Shown piece after piece: positions 31,807-43,845 of a stretch of 64,000 nt of DNA. Numbering within the stretch: the stretch's first letter is position 1; every line of letters starts with the position of its first letter. Below the pieces are notes generated by a model. The model was not told the DNA's origin, searched no databases, and saw nothing but the letters and a program-made list of their open reading frames with translations. The stretch spans positions 28,347,946 through 28,411,945 of the forward strand of contig CM043969.1 of assembly GCA_014529385.2 (NCBI GenBank). Direction: 5' to 3'. The position numbers were made by a program, and so were the translations under genes. This stretch comes from Adiantum capillus-veneris (lineage: Eukaryota > Streptophyta > Polypodiopsida > Polypodiales > Pteridaceae).

Positions 31807-32021
31807 GGACGTTTCCTTCCTGTGACAACATGCTTGTGTGTTGCCTGATCTTGGCCACCAAACACTATGGTGGTCATTCTCGCTGTCTCCATGACGAGTT
31901 GTGGCACTCCCTGTGGGCTCACAGCCTCACAGATGCACAGCTCAGAGAGAACGATGCAGAGTGAGGTGGACATGGTGCTGGAGAGTAGAGGATTGAGGTA
32001 GTTGCAGGAGTAGTATGTCTT

Positions 32022-32058
<37 letters not shown>

Positions 32059-32700
32059 AGTCGGAACTGGACGCGGGAGAGGATGTACGGGCTGAGGCCA
32101 AAGGGTTCATGAGCGGCCCCATTTCCCAAGGCCTTTTGCCTTCCTCTATTCCTCCACATTGCACTGACATCAAGTGTGAGGCTGGACCATGTACGTGGAA
32201 AAGATATTTCCTCTGGTTTGATGATGTCCGCATTGCAAAGAACTGTTCAGCATGGCATTGCGAAGGACTGTTCAGGGGGATGCACAAGAGCAAGCGTTGC
32301 TTAGGGGGATGCACAAGAGCAAGCGTTGCTTTGCCGTATGCTATGCTACGTGATGTGCTACTATTGGAAACTACAAAAAGACCAAAGTTTGCACGCATGA
32401 GAGAGAGAGAGAGAGAGAGATGGATAGGGAGGCAGAGAGATGTAGCGGATGCTTGGGGAGCGATTGTGACAGCCTTCATCAAGGGAGGGAGCGGGGGGCT
32501 TTTTGCAGGTCGAGGTCATGGATTTGCGCCATTGCAGACCGAGCAATGGTTTGTGTGAGGGGGGAGGTGGTGCCTGTGAGGCCGAACGTTGATGGACAAA
32601 CAAAGGGCGCATCGACTCTAGCAAGGCAGACATGCAAGAAAGGGGGGGGGGGGGGGGGGGGGGTTTGGTGGTGTTTGATGACGACAGCTTGACTGGGTTC
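31063..32700. repeat. Simple-repeat-rich, GC-richer stretch
   Basis: CT/GA tracts lie at 31283-31299, 31640-31654, 31776-31805, 32018-32044 (followed by a GT tract to 32058) and 32399-32420. Poly-G runs lie at 31361-31384 and 32642-32663. Tandem duplications occur at 32231-32275 (20 bp) and 32275-32332 (29 bp). Long frames on both strands here are translations of these simple repeats and show no domain. Confidence 0.8.
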
Positions 32701-34242
32701 TCATTTAGAATTTGAAGATTCTCTACGAATCACGATCACTAATTTATTAATATAAGCGTAGAACCAGTAGTAAGTCCCTCAAATATATAGCACACAGTAG
32801 AATTATATTTTATCTAGCACAACTTGACGAAGGAGTGCTAGCAAGGAGCTGGGGTGTAATGGATAGTGAGGAGTGTGGAGTATACTAATCATTACGTCTA
32901 CAGTTTGAGTGAACCATCGGTTTGTGTTTTATTTTGGATTGAAGAAGGCATCCATGGTTTTAAATAAATACCTGAAAGAATGGAATGAGGGGCCAATGAT
33001 TTTAAATAAAACTGAAAGAGTTGAAGGAGATACAAACGGTTCAGCACCATTGGTTTACTGGAAAAATTAAAGTGTGAAGGAGAAGGCTAGTCGACACAGA
33101 TAAGGAGTATTGGGTGAGGCAGGGGGCGACGGACGAGGAGGGAATGCGCAAAGGTGAGGGGTCATGGCACTGTGAACCAAGCAAGTGATAGTATTGCATT
33201 ATGCTAGAAGACATGCAAGTTTTTATATTGCCACAACTATACTTCTATAGCTCATGTGATTGTCCAAGTTGTTATGGGAGTCCGACATTAATCATATGTA
33301 AGGAGTATGTGAGGTCGAGCCATTAGGATAGGTTGTCTAAGATATGCACCACTGCCATGTGTTGTGAATTTGGCCAGATTACTTTGGTAGCTCAAGCAAT
33401 CATATAATTTATAAATTTCTTTAATCTAGCTTGTGCGCAAATGACAAGGAAAGCTCTCGAATGCTAGGTACTCTCAACAACTAATTGATTACGTTTTGTT
33501 CATTAATGCTTAGGCGGCACAAGGCTAGAAAAACACATTTTTCCTAACGAGTGAAAATAAGGGCAAACTTGAAATTCTCCCAAGTTTTAGGTCAAAAGTT
33601 GAAGCTTTGCCGATAATTACACTTAAACGTAAATTTCCTAGTTTTTGAAAGGCAAGCTCAAAATCTAATTGGGATTTTTACAACTTTAGTCGATTAAAAT
33701 ACAATGGACCTTGGGTTTTTTTCTAAGAATGTTACGCCCTTGGTTGGGGTTGATTACCTTTTACTCTCAGACACCATTTTATACTTCAATGAATGGCTAC
33801 CTATAGGAGAGTGAATGCTAGAGCCCTACGCTAATAATGGTACAAACCACTATAGAACACTACATGGTATGTACTTGGGAGTTATTTGATAGGTTGGAAA
33901 GTGTCCTTCAAAGAATTTCGGAGACTATAGGTGGAAAGTCATAAAACAAAATATGCTAGGTGTCCTCGACTTGTTGCAAGCACCGACAGCTCTACTATAA
34001 CAATCCCACACCGACGTGGAATGGTTTTGCCGACACTTGCGACAAGCTAGGGGCTTTTTTTTTCCATGATTGAAATTGGCTCCAAGTTTAGCTCCAGGGA
34101 ATTAGTCATCATGTGATTTGAGTTTGGTTGTGGGATTAGTTTTCAACAATGGAAAACTTTCTTGTACTTCTGCAATTTGCTCTTAGTACTAAAGAATGTC
34201 TGAAGGGAATTGCTCGAATTTTTTGTTGCTCGGAAATACTCG
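32701..34242. other. Non-coding sequence, nothing recognised
   Basis: No frame with a domain, RNA gene or terminal repeat was seen. It is the immediate left flank of element H. Confidence 0.5.
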
Positions 34243-35009
34243 TGTTAGTAGCAAGCTAACACGAACACCATTTTTCAGAGTTCTCTTTGTAAAACATTTA
34301 ATATTTTGATAAATCAGGAATATTGTAACTCCTATTTTCTAGGATAAACTCTGTAATTAATGAGTCAGGGCTACAAGCTTCCAGATTGTATCAGCCTCTC
34401 CTTCTTGCGCTTCCTACTCCCTCCCCGGTTGTCACATTGCAATTTGTATTGCAACCGCAGGTAAGAGCTCTACGCATTGACGTAATCAGTTTACAATATT
34501 TTGTAGCTTTTGGCGTCGCCGACCCGCGACCTAATTTCATCATAACTAGGAATTTACACTGTCAAATCAAAAACTAAGCATAGGCGGGGTATTGGGGCAT
34601 CATTGCTAAGCATTTAGATGCATTCTGGGTCGAAAACAACTAGGTCAAAAATCCACTATTGTTAATAATCGCGATTTTGGAACTTGACCTAAAGTGAGGT
34701 TTGAAACCATAAGCATGCTGCTTAGGTCTTATAAACTTGTTCTAGAAGTTTCGTTATGTTTGGATGTCATTTGATGCCAAAACAGATGTGATTTGTTTGC
34801 CGATGAGCGAATGGCTTTTGGTGATTTTAGTCACTTGAGTGTAGCTTGAGTTAGATGTGAGTTGTTAGTTGTTTTTCGAAATATTGACAACCTCTTGTAG
34901 CCTCTACGCACTAGTCGAGTTAGCTTCGTCCCATGGATTGACAATTTAGTCGTGGTTTTCGCTAATACTGCAATAAAATAGGATGGTGAGGTTAGACATG
35001 CATCCCACA
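34243..35009 (+). repeat. 5' LTR of element H
   Basis: TGTTAGTAGCAAGCTAACAC to GACATGCATCCCACA, 767 bp. It lacks a 133-bp block present in the 3' LTR (52908-53040), including the TATA box, so this LTR probably cannot start transcription. It contains a half copy of the palindrome (AATAATCGCGATT at 34664). Confidence 0.92.
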
Positions 35010-35011
35010 TT

Positions 35012-35031
35012 TGGCACCACTGCCGGGGATC
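35012..35031 (+). other. Primer-binding site of element H, Asp tRNA type
   Basis: TGGCACCACTGCCGGGGATC begins two bases after the LTR and resembles the Asp-tRNA-complementary sites used by Tat and Athila elements (TGGCGCCGTTGCCGGGGA), with a few differences. Confidence 0.8.
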
Positions 35032-35649
35032 GAAGAGACCTAAACTAGGGAAAAACACGAGTGTCTTGTGAAGTTATCCTTTAACTTCCTCTAGGTTCGC
35101 CTAGAGTTCAAAATTTTCTTTTAGAAACCGCATAGCTTAAGATTGTCGTCTTTTGCTGTGTAGAGATAGCTTGGAAGTAATCGTACTTGCTGAGTGCCTT
35201 TAGAATTGTAGGATTGTAGAATTAGATTAGGATTTTGAGAATGATTGGTAGACGAGACAAGCCTTTAGATCAATGCTTAGAAAAACATAAAACACAAGAA
35301 AAGGAATGTTTGTGGACACTTTCCACAACCCCATTGCATGAGAATCTAGGAGTAGGGTAAGTAGGATCCGAGGTGGATTTCAGAACATTGCTCTCTCTGA
35401 AAGAATCAAGTGTGAGTTGTTATTGGAAGTTGCAGAATTTCACGTCTACGGCTAGAATTGCTCGAAAAGACTCGAAAACACTCAATCCAACTGGAGAATA
35501 AGCCTAAAAGTTATATGAACCAGTTGGTAAGCTCAAAGACACTTCGAGGTAAAAATTTCAAGAGTTGTCCAAAACTCAGATTATTTACTTTTTCTTGATA
35601 TTTTAGACCAAATTAAGTTCTAACTTGATTCATAGGCTTAAAATAGCTC

Positions 35650-36760
35650 ATGTAAAGACTGTCTTTGAAAAAATTGCAAAAAATTGTTCATTTCAAGCTT
35701 GAAGTTAATAATCGTGATTATTAACTTTCTGCTCTGAATTGACCAAGGTTCATACTATTGACTCATTGCATGTGTACAAACAACTTTTGTAAAGGCCCAA
35801 GAGATTTGGATCACTTAACTTGCAAAAAACTGGGTAAAAACTAAAGTTTGTACTGACTTTTTGAATCTTGAGTGTAAATTGGGAAAAATATGTCCAAACT
35901 TGGTGAAGATTGATTCATAGGCTTATATTGATGCGATAAACATGTGTACATGCTCGGTTGACCAAAAAGATGCAAAAAATTATCAGTAGTAAATAATCGC
36001 GGTTATTTACATCTATCCCCATTTTCAACTTTTTTGACCAAGTCAGCATACCACTAGTTTTACCATGTTGTAATAAGCCCACAAACCAAATTTGGTAAGA
36101 TTTACATCACTAGATTGAAAATTATGACTAAAATGCAAAGTTAATATGCGGACAGATAATTGATGACCATTTGACAAAAAACTGTCCAAACTTGATGAAA
36201 CCTGGCTAGTGACCTTAACTTAAGGTGCTTAACATATCTGTGTCAAAGTTGGGGCAAAAAGTTGCAAAAATATAGCTAAAGTAAATAATCGTGATTATTT
36301 ACGTCTGCTTCAAAACTTGAGAAATTTGCAAGTTTGAGTGTACCACAAGGTCAAGCACATCAAGTAGACCTCACAAATCAATTTTGGTGAAATTTGGATC
36401 CCAAAAGTGAGACTTAAGCCAGATTCTCAAAATCAGAGTCTACGGACACAAAACAGTTATAAACTTGATAAGATTTTGTCCAAACTTGTTGAAACTTGTC
36501 CAAGGACTTTAACAAGTTGTATACTTGCGAAATCAATCAAAAAAGTGCAAAAAACTGACAAAAGTAAATAATCACGATTATTTACTTCTGCTATCCAGAG
36601 ACATCAATTTTGATTTTTGAACTTATACAGTGTTAGACCAACATAATATAAAGCCACTGGGAAATCTTGGGTTCAATCGAATCAAAATTGGTACATGTAC
36701 ACTCAGTTTCCAGGTTGTAGATCAAACCTTTGATTTTTTACTAAGTCGAATTTGAAAGTC
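35650..36760 (+). repeat. Repeat array A: four units of about 288 bp, each with a 22-bp palindrome
   Basis: Palindromic sites with core AAATAATCGCGATTATTT lie at 35704-35725, 35989-36010, 36281-36302 and 36564-36585, spaced 285, 292 and 283 bp. Each is preceded by a TGCAAAAA-type word, and intervening sequence shows diverged resemblance (CCAAACTTG, GGTGAAATTTGG-type words). There are no long frames. The array lies in the leader between PBS and the first ORF. Confidence 0.85.
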
Positions 36761-37041
36761 AAATCTCGACTCCCATAGCTCGATTTGAAGTGACACATAG
36801 AGACCTATCACGAGAGTAGCAAAAACTCTACTGTCTTTATAGAAGAATAGCTAACTTGATCAAATTTGTACAGGAATCAGGTTGCAGACGAGGAATCAGT
36901 GGCTTGACGAAAAGTCGCAATCGAATCAAGTGGAAATTAATGACATGTCAATCCAAAGGTGAGTACTCTATCCAGGGCTTCATAAGTCTATATGAACCTT
37001 AGATCTGGTCGTGTACTAGGAGAGTATCCACTGAAGAAAGC

Positions 37042-37615
37042 ATGAATCAAGGCAATTCCTTGCATACAATTCTTGAAGAAGTTTCAGACACTTTTTCAGA
37101 TTCAACATCCGAAATGTCTTCTTACTTGACTCACTCAGAAACCGGAACGATAGTGCGCTATAAGCATATACTATCCTTTTACAAGACTAACCATCATGGA
37201 GCCCATGTTTACTTGGACCCTAACGAGAAGTATGCTATTTGCATTGATGACCATGGGTTCGAGTTCAAAGAAAAGATTAGGACAAACAAGGAAAAATGTA
37301 CATGGAAAAAACGGAATTCAATATTTACAAGTCAAAAGCCTTGAAATGATAGACAAATGGGGGTTAAAAGTAAACACCATTATCGCAGATATGTCAGCAA
37401 AAGAAGGACCACCAACTTTGGAATTCGAGGGATACGATCAAGTAGATTTGAAGCCTTTGAAACGGCTTAGTACGGATAATCCTAGGATCGGGGTCTGTTG
37501 TTGGGAAGATAGAAACATAAAAGATCTTTTATGGACTTCGCATGCCAAACCAGGACAACTAATGGCCATGAAGATTATCTATATCTTCAAGATCAAAGAT
37601 AAGGGATCAGCTAAC
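37042..37615 (+). pseudogene. Upstream ORF of element H (unknown function)
   Basis: The frame starts MNQGNSLHTILEEVSDTFSD and includes YKTNHHGAHVYLDPNEKYAI. A shift near 37300 leads to VNTIIADMSAKEGPPTLEFE and RIGVCCWEDRNIKDLLW. It is cut at 37616 by a short LTR. No domain is recognised. Ogre-type elements carry an ORF of unknown function between the 5' LTR and gag, and this position fits. It is probably the N-terminal part only. Confidence 0.5.
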
Positions 37616-37787
37616 TGTCAAGACACGGGTCCTGTACCCTAAGAACTAGGATAGGCAAGGACTACGGCCAAGGGCCGGGCTAGGCAGTGTGGACAGGGGA
37701 TCCGTCTAAGGCAAGGGGCTAGGAGCCCACCTATAAAGGGAGGTTGGGAGGAGGATCCAGTAGAGCCTAGTTGCCTAGTTTCTTACA
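37616..37787 (+). repeat. Short LTR (172 bp) of a secondary insertion
   Basis: TGTCAAGACACGGGTCCTG to TAGTTTCTTACA, with the TATA-like CTATAAAGG at 37732-37740, followed immediately by an initiator-Met-type PBS. Its small size recalls TRIM elements. No matching 3' LTR was found downstream. Confidence 0.7.
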
Positions 37788-37788
37788 C

Positions 37789-37800
37789 TGGTATCAGAGC
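37789..37800 (+). other. Primer-binding site after the short LTR
   Basis: TGGTATCAGAGC, exact, one base after the LTR end. Confidence 0.9.
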
Positions 37801-40800
37801 TCACGGGAGAGCATCCATGGTGGGGAGGGGAAGGAGATTTTCATGGCTTCTCTCTTTCTCTCATGCGAGAGCAAGGCCTCTCTTCTCTCATGTGAGTTTT
37901 GTCTCTCTCAGGCTTGGACGAAGGAGGAGACCGTGCTTGCATGCTATGCGTGCTCAACAGCAAACGAGGTCGAGGTCGACATGACGACAACAAAAAGGCC
38001 GTGGGCAGGCGCCCTAAGGAGGAGAAGGAGGGGAGTAGGTCAAGTCATGGGAGACGGGTCATGGGACACCACCCCTGCAGAGCCGACGCTGGAGGAGAAG
38101 ACTGCGGGAAGGCGGGCTTAGTCGAGGTGAGGAGCAAAGATGACCTGCATGAAATCGATCGCGCCTTGGCTTGCTGGGTTCGCAAGGCTCTGTGGAGAAA
38201 TTTTTGACACATGCTCGACACCTGGTGAGCATCACCTTGCTCTCCTGCTCTCGCTCTCTCTGTCAGCGCAACAACAGCCACCATAGCTCGTTTTAGAGCT
38301 CCTTTTTCATACACAGGCGCAGCCTTGGTTTTATAAAAAAAAAACCCTAAGCAAGGGTGCATGCCCACCCCGGGCACACACCCCTCAAGAGCTCGCTTAG
38401 CCAAGCTCAGAGATCCGTGGCCGTTGAGTTTTGGAGTTGCATGAATCACGCGCCAGTAGAGGCTGCATTCAACCGTGGCCTTCCAAGGCATGGGGTACAA
38501 CGAGCACGCTCTTGCAATGACAAAAAATTATGGTACGGCTGGAGTGAAAGCATAAGACCGTAGGCATGCAAGACCACCATAACTATGCCATGCAAGGGCA
38601 TGTAGGCAAGCATGCATATCGTGTAAAGCTATGGAAGCATAATCTCATCAAGAAAAGGTGTCGTCAAGGGAAAATTGAAGTAGCTTGGCGTATGATGCAT
38701 GGCTTCTAATGGCTGTGCGAAAGGACAAGCCACAAGGCTGACACGACAAGTTTCTCGAGGGCATTTAGGAGGTAAGCAACATATTTCATTTTTGCTTGGA
38801 ATTGCACGAACATATGGCTTATGCATATATGATATGTTGACACATCATTTGAGACAAGCACTGTTTGTGCTAAGCTATAGCAAAGCTTGGCAATATTACC
38901 AAAAACATGGTATTTTTGTTTTTGACCACACGTTGTGCAATAACCACTCCTAGTCAAGCAAGGCTTGAGTGAGAAATGCTTTTTTTTCCAAGCAAGGATT
39001 GTTCCCCTGCAATACAAAGGTCATGGCATGGTAGTGCTTGAAATTCTCATGAAGATTGCACGACCTGTTGCTAGCCTTGCTGAAGGAGGCATAGGTACTC
39101 AGCAAGGCCGACCCTTCACTGCAATTCCAAGAAGCTGTCAAGTAGGTTGCTCGGGCTTGACTTCTAGGCCAGTTGTCTCTCACTGAAGCAATCAAACAAC
39201 GATAGGATCAAGATATCAGTGGAGCAAGGTTCCGTCTACGTAATCAAGTCCAACAGGTACGTGGCACATCTATTGCAAGTATTTTTCTATTTTTCAACAC
39301 ATTGCATAACTCGACAAGGTCGATTATTTATGAACGCTCGACAAGGTCGACTTTCTCTTTTTATGCCTTTGTCAATTGGCAAGAGTATGTGTTCGCTATG
39401 AGCACCATAAGAGTGCATGAGTACTTATGTGAAGCAAGGCTTCCCTTTTGGAATGTGGCTTCTAACGTTTGGCATATGCTATGAGCATACACAATGGGGA
39501 AGGAATAGGCAAGGTGTTTGCAGGTGGATTCAATTTTGCAGGTTATGGCCTTATGTACCAGACGGGTGTATAGGACATATGAGGGCGTCTGTGCAGATAT
39601 GGCTATGGGCCGTTTTAGAATGCGTTTTTCTCCCAACTTTCATGACAACTGGTTTTGCAGCAACAACGACCAGGAAGCCTGGCTTTAGGGAACTGGAAAA
39701 ATAGGGGATAGAAGCTCATAGAATCCCTACCAGTCTAAATTGTGCAAGGTACTTACAGTTTTGGTTCTCACGGTTGAGGCCATCACTCTGTGAAAGGGCT
39801 TACCATTCTTTATGCAAGGCATGCTAGTGACGTGAATTCAATTCTACCGCTTTATGCATTACGCTTCCGCTAACACACTCGCAACTGTGTCAAGGATAGA
39901 GTATGGATGGATTGTTGGTTGCTATCAACAGACAACATCACTAAAAACAACCAAAAATTTGGACTTGATTTCCAGGCAAAGTGCCAATGCCAAGTCATCC
40001 TCATACAATCACAACCCCTACAAGGTAGATGGGTTGGAATGAGCTTTACGTTTTTCTATTACCTCTCTTGATGAGAGAGTCATACCAGAACATTGTGGAC
40101 TGCTTATACGATAAGTTGCAAGTCAGGGCACACAACTTGGGTACACACTCTACAACCTTAAGAAAAGTTCCTCAGCCCAGCATGCTCTTCTTTTCTCTCT
40201 TTTTCTTATTTCTTTCACGAATAACAAAACTCCTCTAAGAAGCTTTTGCTACATATTCTGCTCGTGAGTCAGCTTGAGCCAAGGTGCTCTAACTCACAGT
40301 TAGCATGTGGCTAAGATGCTACTCAAATTAGTATTCATCGGTTCGTCGATTGAACACTCTTTTGCATACAGGCTATGAGCCAAACAGGCTAAGAGCGATG
40401 TCAGGAGAAGGGTAAGACCCAACTATTGACATTCCTTGAATGATTGTTTTCAAGATTGAACAGATCTATCCAGGGAAGTATACATCGCCGTTAATGGACA
40501 AGCAAGAGTCTTGTCATTACGGATGTTTAAAGTGTCATTTTTGCACTACATGTTTTTAGTGCGACACTCAAGTTGAGTTTTTGATAAATCTTCAACTCAG
40601 AGTAGCTGATCTCTACAAGGAAGTATAGATGCAGCAATCAGTTGAGACAGCATGGCTATCCACAAGAGCTAGGCAGTTCACTTGTGTGGATGTCCTGCTC
40701 TCTCTATAGCACTACGGAGTGTCTATGGACATATTGTTTTGGGGTAAGACCTGGTGGGTGATTGCTACATCACCCCATAGGCATTAAGGATCACAGTTTG

Positions 40801-41000
40801 ATCTGCACTGAGGATCACCATTGATTTCTCCCGGTTATACTTTCAAGGAAAGAATTCCGCAATCTATTAAGTGGTAGTAGCAGACGAACACACTTTTCAA
40901 GTTGATTCCAATCAACCTATACACGATTAACTATGATGGTCACCGATATCTCCTAGTATGGAAAACAAATGGAAAAACTATCCATCTCCAGACATGGAAG
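37801..41000 (+). other. Non-coding interior following the short LTR
   Basis: About 3.2 kb without a recognisable domain. Frames at 37771-38207 and 38045-38500 are short and unsupported. Repeated words (AGCAAGG/GCAAGGC; CTCGACAAGGTCGA at about 39309 and 39338) are scattered. It may be the interior of a non-coding LTR element plus leftover leader of element H; the right boundary is not visible. The gag capsid region expected for element H is not found here. Confidence 0.45.
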
Positions 41001-41047
41001 TAGCTAAGGTGGAAGATTATCAAAATTTGGTAAGAATCACGTAGGAA

Positions 41048-42841
41048 ATGCTAGAAAAACAAAAACCCAAGCTTGAAAGTATTGCAAAACCTGAAGAGAT
41101 TGTGGTAAGAGACACTAAAGAAAAATACGATGTGGTGGTAGAATCCCACCTTGAAACAAAAGAACCAGAGCTTATAGTGCTTGACAACAAAGATGCCTTA
41201 GACGGAGTTCCATTTGTAGAGGAAGACTGACCAGGACACTTATGGAAAAAAGTGAGAGGGATCAATGATGGGAGCCTAATTCTAAAGTCAGCTCCTATAG
41301 AGGAAGTCTGGTTGGATAACCTACCTTCGGATAGGAACATGGATGTACAATCCTTGTACAGAGATTGTGGATCTGAAGCTTCACGAATGTTGAAACCATT
41401 GACCTTGAAAACATTATCTTCTTACTTGGGAGATAACGAAGATGAATCCATCGTGTGTAAGACCATTCAAGTAAAAAGAGCCGAACAGAACCTAGAAGTA
41501 GAAAACATTCATTCAATAATGCCTACACCCATCCGATGCACTCTTACCTTGGGAGAACTGTTAAAACTCAGACCATACTTATGGAATGATTTACAAAAAA
41601 CCCTAGAGAAGGTGGGGATAACGGGGTTAATCTTGAAAAATTTGAAAAATGAAATGGACAACAAAGAGATTTGATCTGTTCCCATGAACAAAGCCGGAGA
41701 ATATTATGAAGAAGAAGAAGGAAACACCACCCTCTTAGTGAAATATAATGACATTGAAACTATGGCAATACAGGATACTGGAGCAGGCATAGCCATAGCC
41801 ACTAAAGAAGTATGGGAATCCTGGGGACAACCAGCCATTAGACAAACTCGAGTGAAATTGCAGTTGGCTGATGGACACATTGAGAGACCATTAGGGCTGC
41901 TTGAAAAAGTGATAGTCAATTCCTGTGGAATTGAATATCAACACACGTTTTCCATAGTAGACTTTGGGAAAAAACTCAACTATGAAATCATATTGGGAAG
42001 ACCTTTCATGCGACAAGTAGAACTTATCCAAGATTGGGGAAACAATTATCTGTACTTGAAGCAAGTGGGATCTATAACAAGAGTCAATCTAAAAGATCAC
42101 ACTTATAGAGATGTCTTGAAAACACCCATCCAAGAGTTTGATTCAGTCTCTTCGGCTGAAACTAAGCTCCCATCTTGGTTAAACAAAGACACTCCTATTT
42201 GGATGTGTGGAACTTTAGAAAACGGAAGCTTGAGACGAGAAGAATGTATCCTAGAAAGGGACTGCACAGACGAAACCTATGTACCTGAACCCTTTCCAGA
42301 GCATTTTTTTGAGCCATTTGAATGGACTCAAATTTTAGCGACAATGGATGTATGTGTGAATACGTCTATGCCTACTCAATTTTGCGATGAGGATGGCTAC
42401 GACAAAATTTTCATCCAAATGATTTCAATCCTCAACATTGAAGACAAAGATGTGGAACCCAAGAACTTAATGAAAGCTCAACAAGTCTTTTCAGACCCCT
42501 ATTACGATGCAGCTGATGAGTTAGATGAACACTCAGCTACCTCAGAGGATTCGGGGTCAGAAAAGGAGCATATGAGAGCTAAGCTACTCTTAAAAGGAGG
42601 GGAGGAAAAGTTTTTTGACTTTCCAAACCAGGAATCGAGAAGACAAAAATGGTATAGACAAAAAAGAGACACCAGAAACGTGAAAACACGACCTATGCCA
42701 TCACTCTCCAGTAAAACACAATTCTTGATTAAGATAGATGCAAATGATTGTGTCAAGGACAAAATAATTGACATATATCCTTCAAAAAAAATTTCAAAAA
42801 TGTCTCAAACATCGAGAAAACAAGGAAGGATACTCAAGTAA
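41048..42841 (+). pseudogene. pro: Gag-protease linker and aspartic protease of element H
   Basis: The linker (41252-41674) carries the conserved-looking TPIRCTLTLGELLKLRPYLW. The protease ORF starts near 41684: MAIQDTGAGIAIATKEVWES holds the active-site D-T-G (Asp at 41774), followed by LQLADGHIERPLGLLEKVIV and the closing LNYEIILGRPFMRQVELIQD. This is a complete retropepsin pattern. An acidic spacer (Asp/Glu/Ser-rich, 42490-42570) and a basic segment follow, reaching toward RT, with further coding-like sequence at 42901-43158. Stops separate the pieces. The same D-x-G-A-G protease type occurs in gypsy element K. Confidence 0.82.
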
Positions 42842-43158
42842 ACCCACAGGATAAGAAACGACTCATGACTTGAGTTGAGTGGAAAAAGAAATATCAAGAA
42901 TTGAAAAAGGCTCTAAAAGAGATATACACAACTGAAATGGAAACCACGGAAGAGGATGGTAAGGATCTAATGCATGTTCCATCCCATTACAAAAAGTATA
43001 CTCTCCAAGATCGGAAAATCATAGTCAAACAACGTGTTAGGGAACTATGGAAACAGGGCGAGTCTTACAAAGGGCCTGAAAAAGATAAAAGAATAGACTT
43101 GGCTGAACCAGAAGAAGACCCGGGGGATTCACAATGGAAAACTTACCGCAGCACATAA

Positions 43159-43845
43159 GTGCAGGGGAGGGGTTTTGTTTTACAAGTCACAGAAGTGTAT
43201 AAGTTAGGGGCAGGCCCCCAATAATTTATCTCCCAAGCCTATAAATAAGGTAGAGGGGTATCATATTTTGGGGGGGGGGGGGGGGAGTGAGACAAGCAAA
43301 ACATGAGAGGAAGGATTTGTGTTTCGAAATCTTGTCTTCCCAAAAGAGTCTGCCCTCGAACTTGTGAGTCAATATCTACAAAGATACATGCAAGAACTAA
43401 CACTATTTTGTATCAATTGATTCTTCTCTAATTATAGTTCATTTGTTGAGGGATGAAAACTATAAAGAGTTTGTATAGATGCAAATTTACACACATAACC
43501 TAGCACAACATTATAACCATGTTTTTTGAATAATTTAGATGGGTCAAAATTGGACAAGTAGCCAAAGTGCAGGCTACACATAGTTTGAAAGTCAAACTAA
43601 GACACATTGAGGGTACATCTAGTTATCAACAGAAGTGGTTCCTTAATACATTGCCAAACACTATGCTACACACTCTTTGACTAGTTTTACTTAGTTAGAC
43701 CATGTGAGACCTACATTTAATATATAAGATAGGGATATGATAATTTTCTTCATTGATTGTTGTATAAGCGTAGAAAGGGGGGTCATATTCCCTAATTTGA
43801 GTCGTATATAGAGGTTTTACCAATGTTTTCCACTTGCAGGTGGCG
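43159..43845 (+). other. Protease-RT spacer: candidate intron
   Basis: About 690 bp with no frame separates protease and RT coding. It ends with a strong 3' splice site, CCAATGTTTTCCACTTGCAG at 43826-43845. Ogre elements are known to remove an intron between protease and RT. No convincing donor was fixed; GGTAGAG at 43246 is one option. It also holds a TATA-like CCTATAAATAAG (43238) and a G17 run (43270-43286), so an inserted solo LTR is an alternative. Confidence 0.45.

Noticed and set aside
31222-32692. Long ORFs on both strands with runs of alternating Arg/Glu or Leu/Ser
   Set aside because: They are translations of GA/CT microsatellites and G runs; no conserved domain, and frames on both strands overlap.
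38045-38500. 151-codon minus-strand ORF
   Set aside because: No recognisable motif, overlaps plus-strand frames, and lies in the non-coding interior after the short LTR.
43159-43845. Solo LTR between protease and RT of element H
   Set aside because: A TATA-like box is present, but no matching TG/CA ends with a target duplication could be fixed; the intron reading was kept as the better, though uncertain, explanation.
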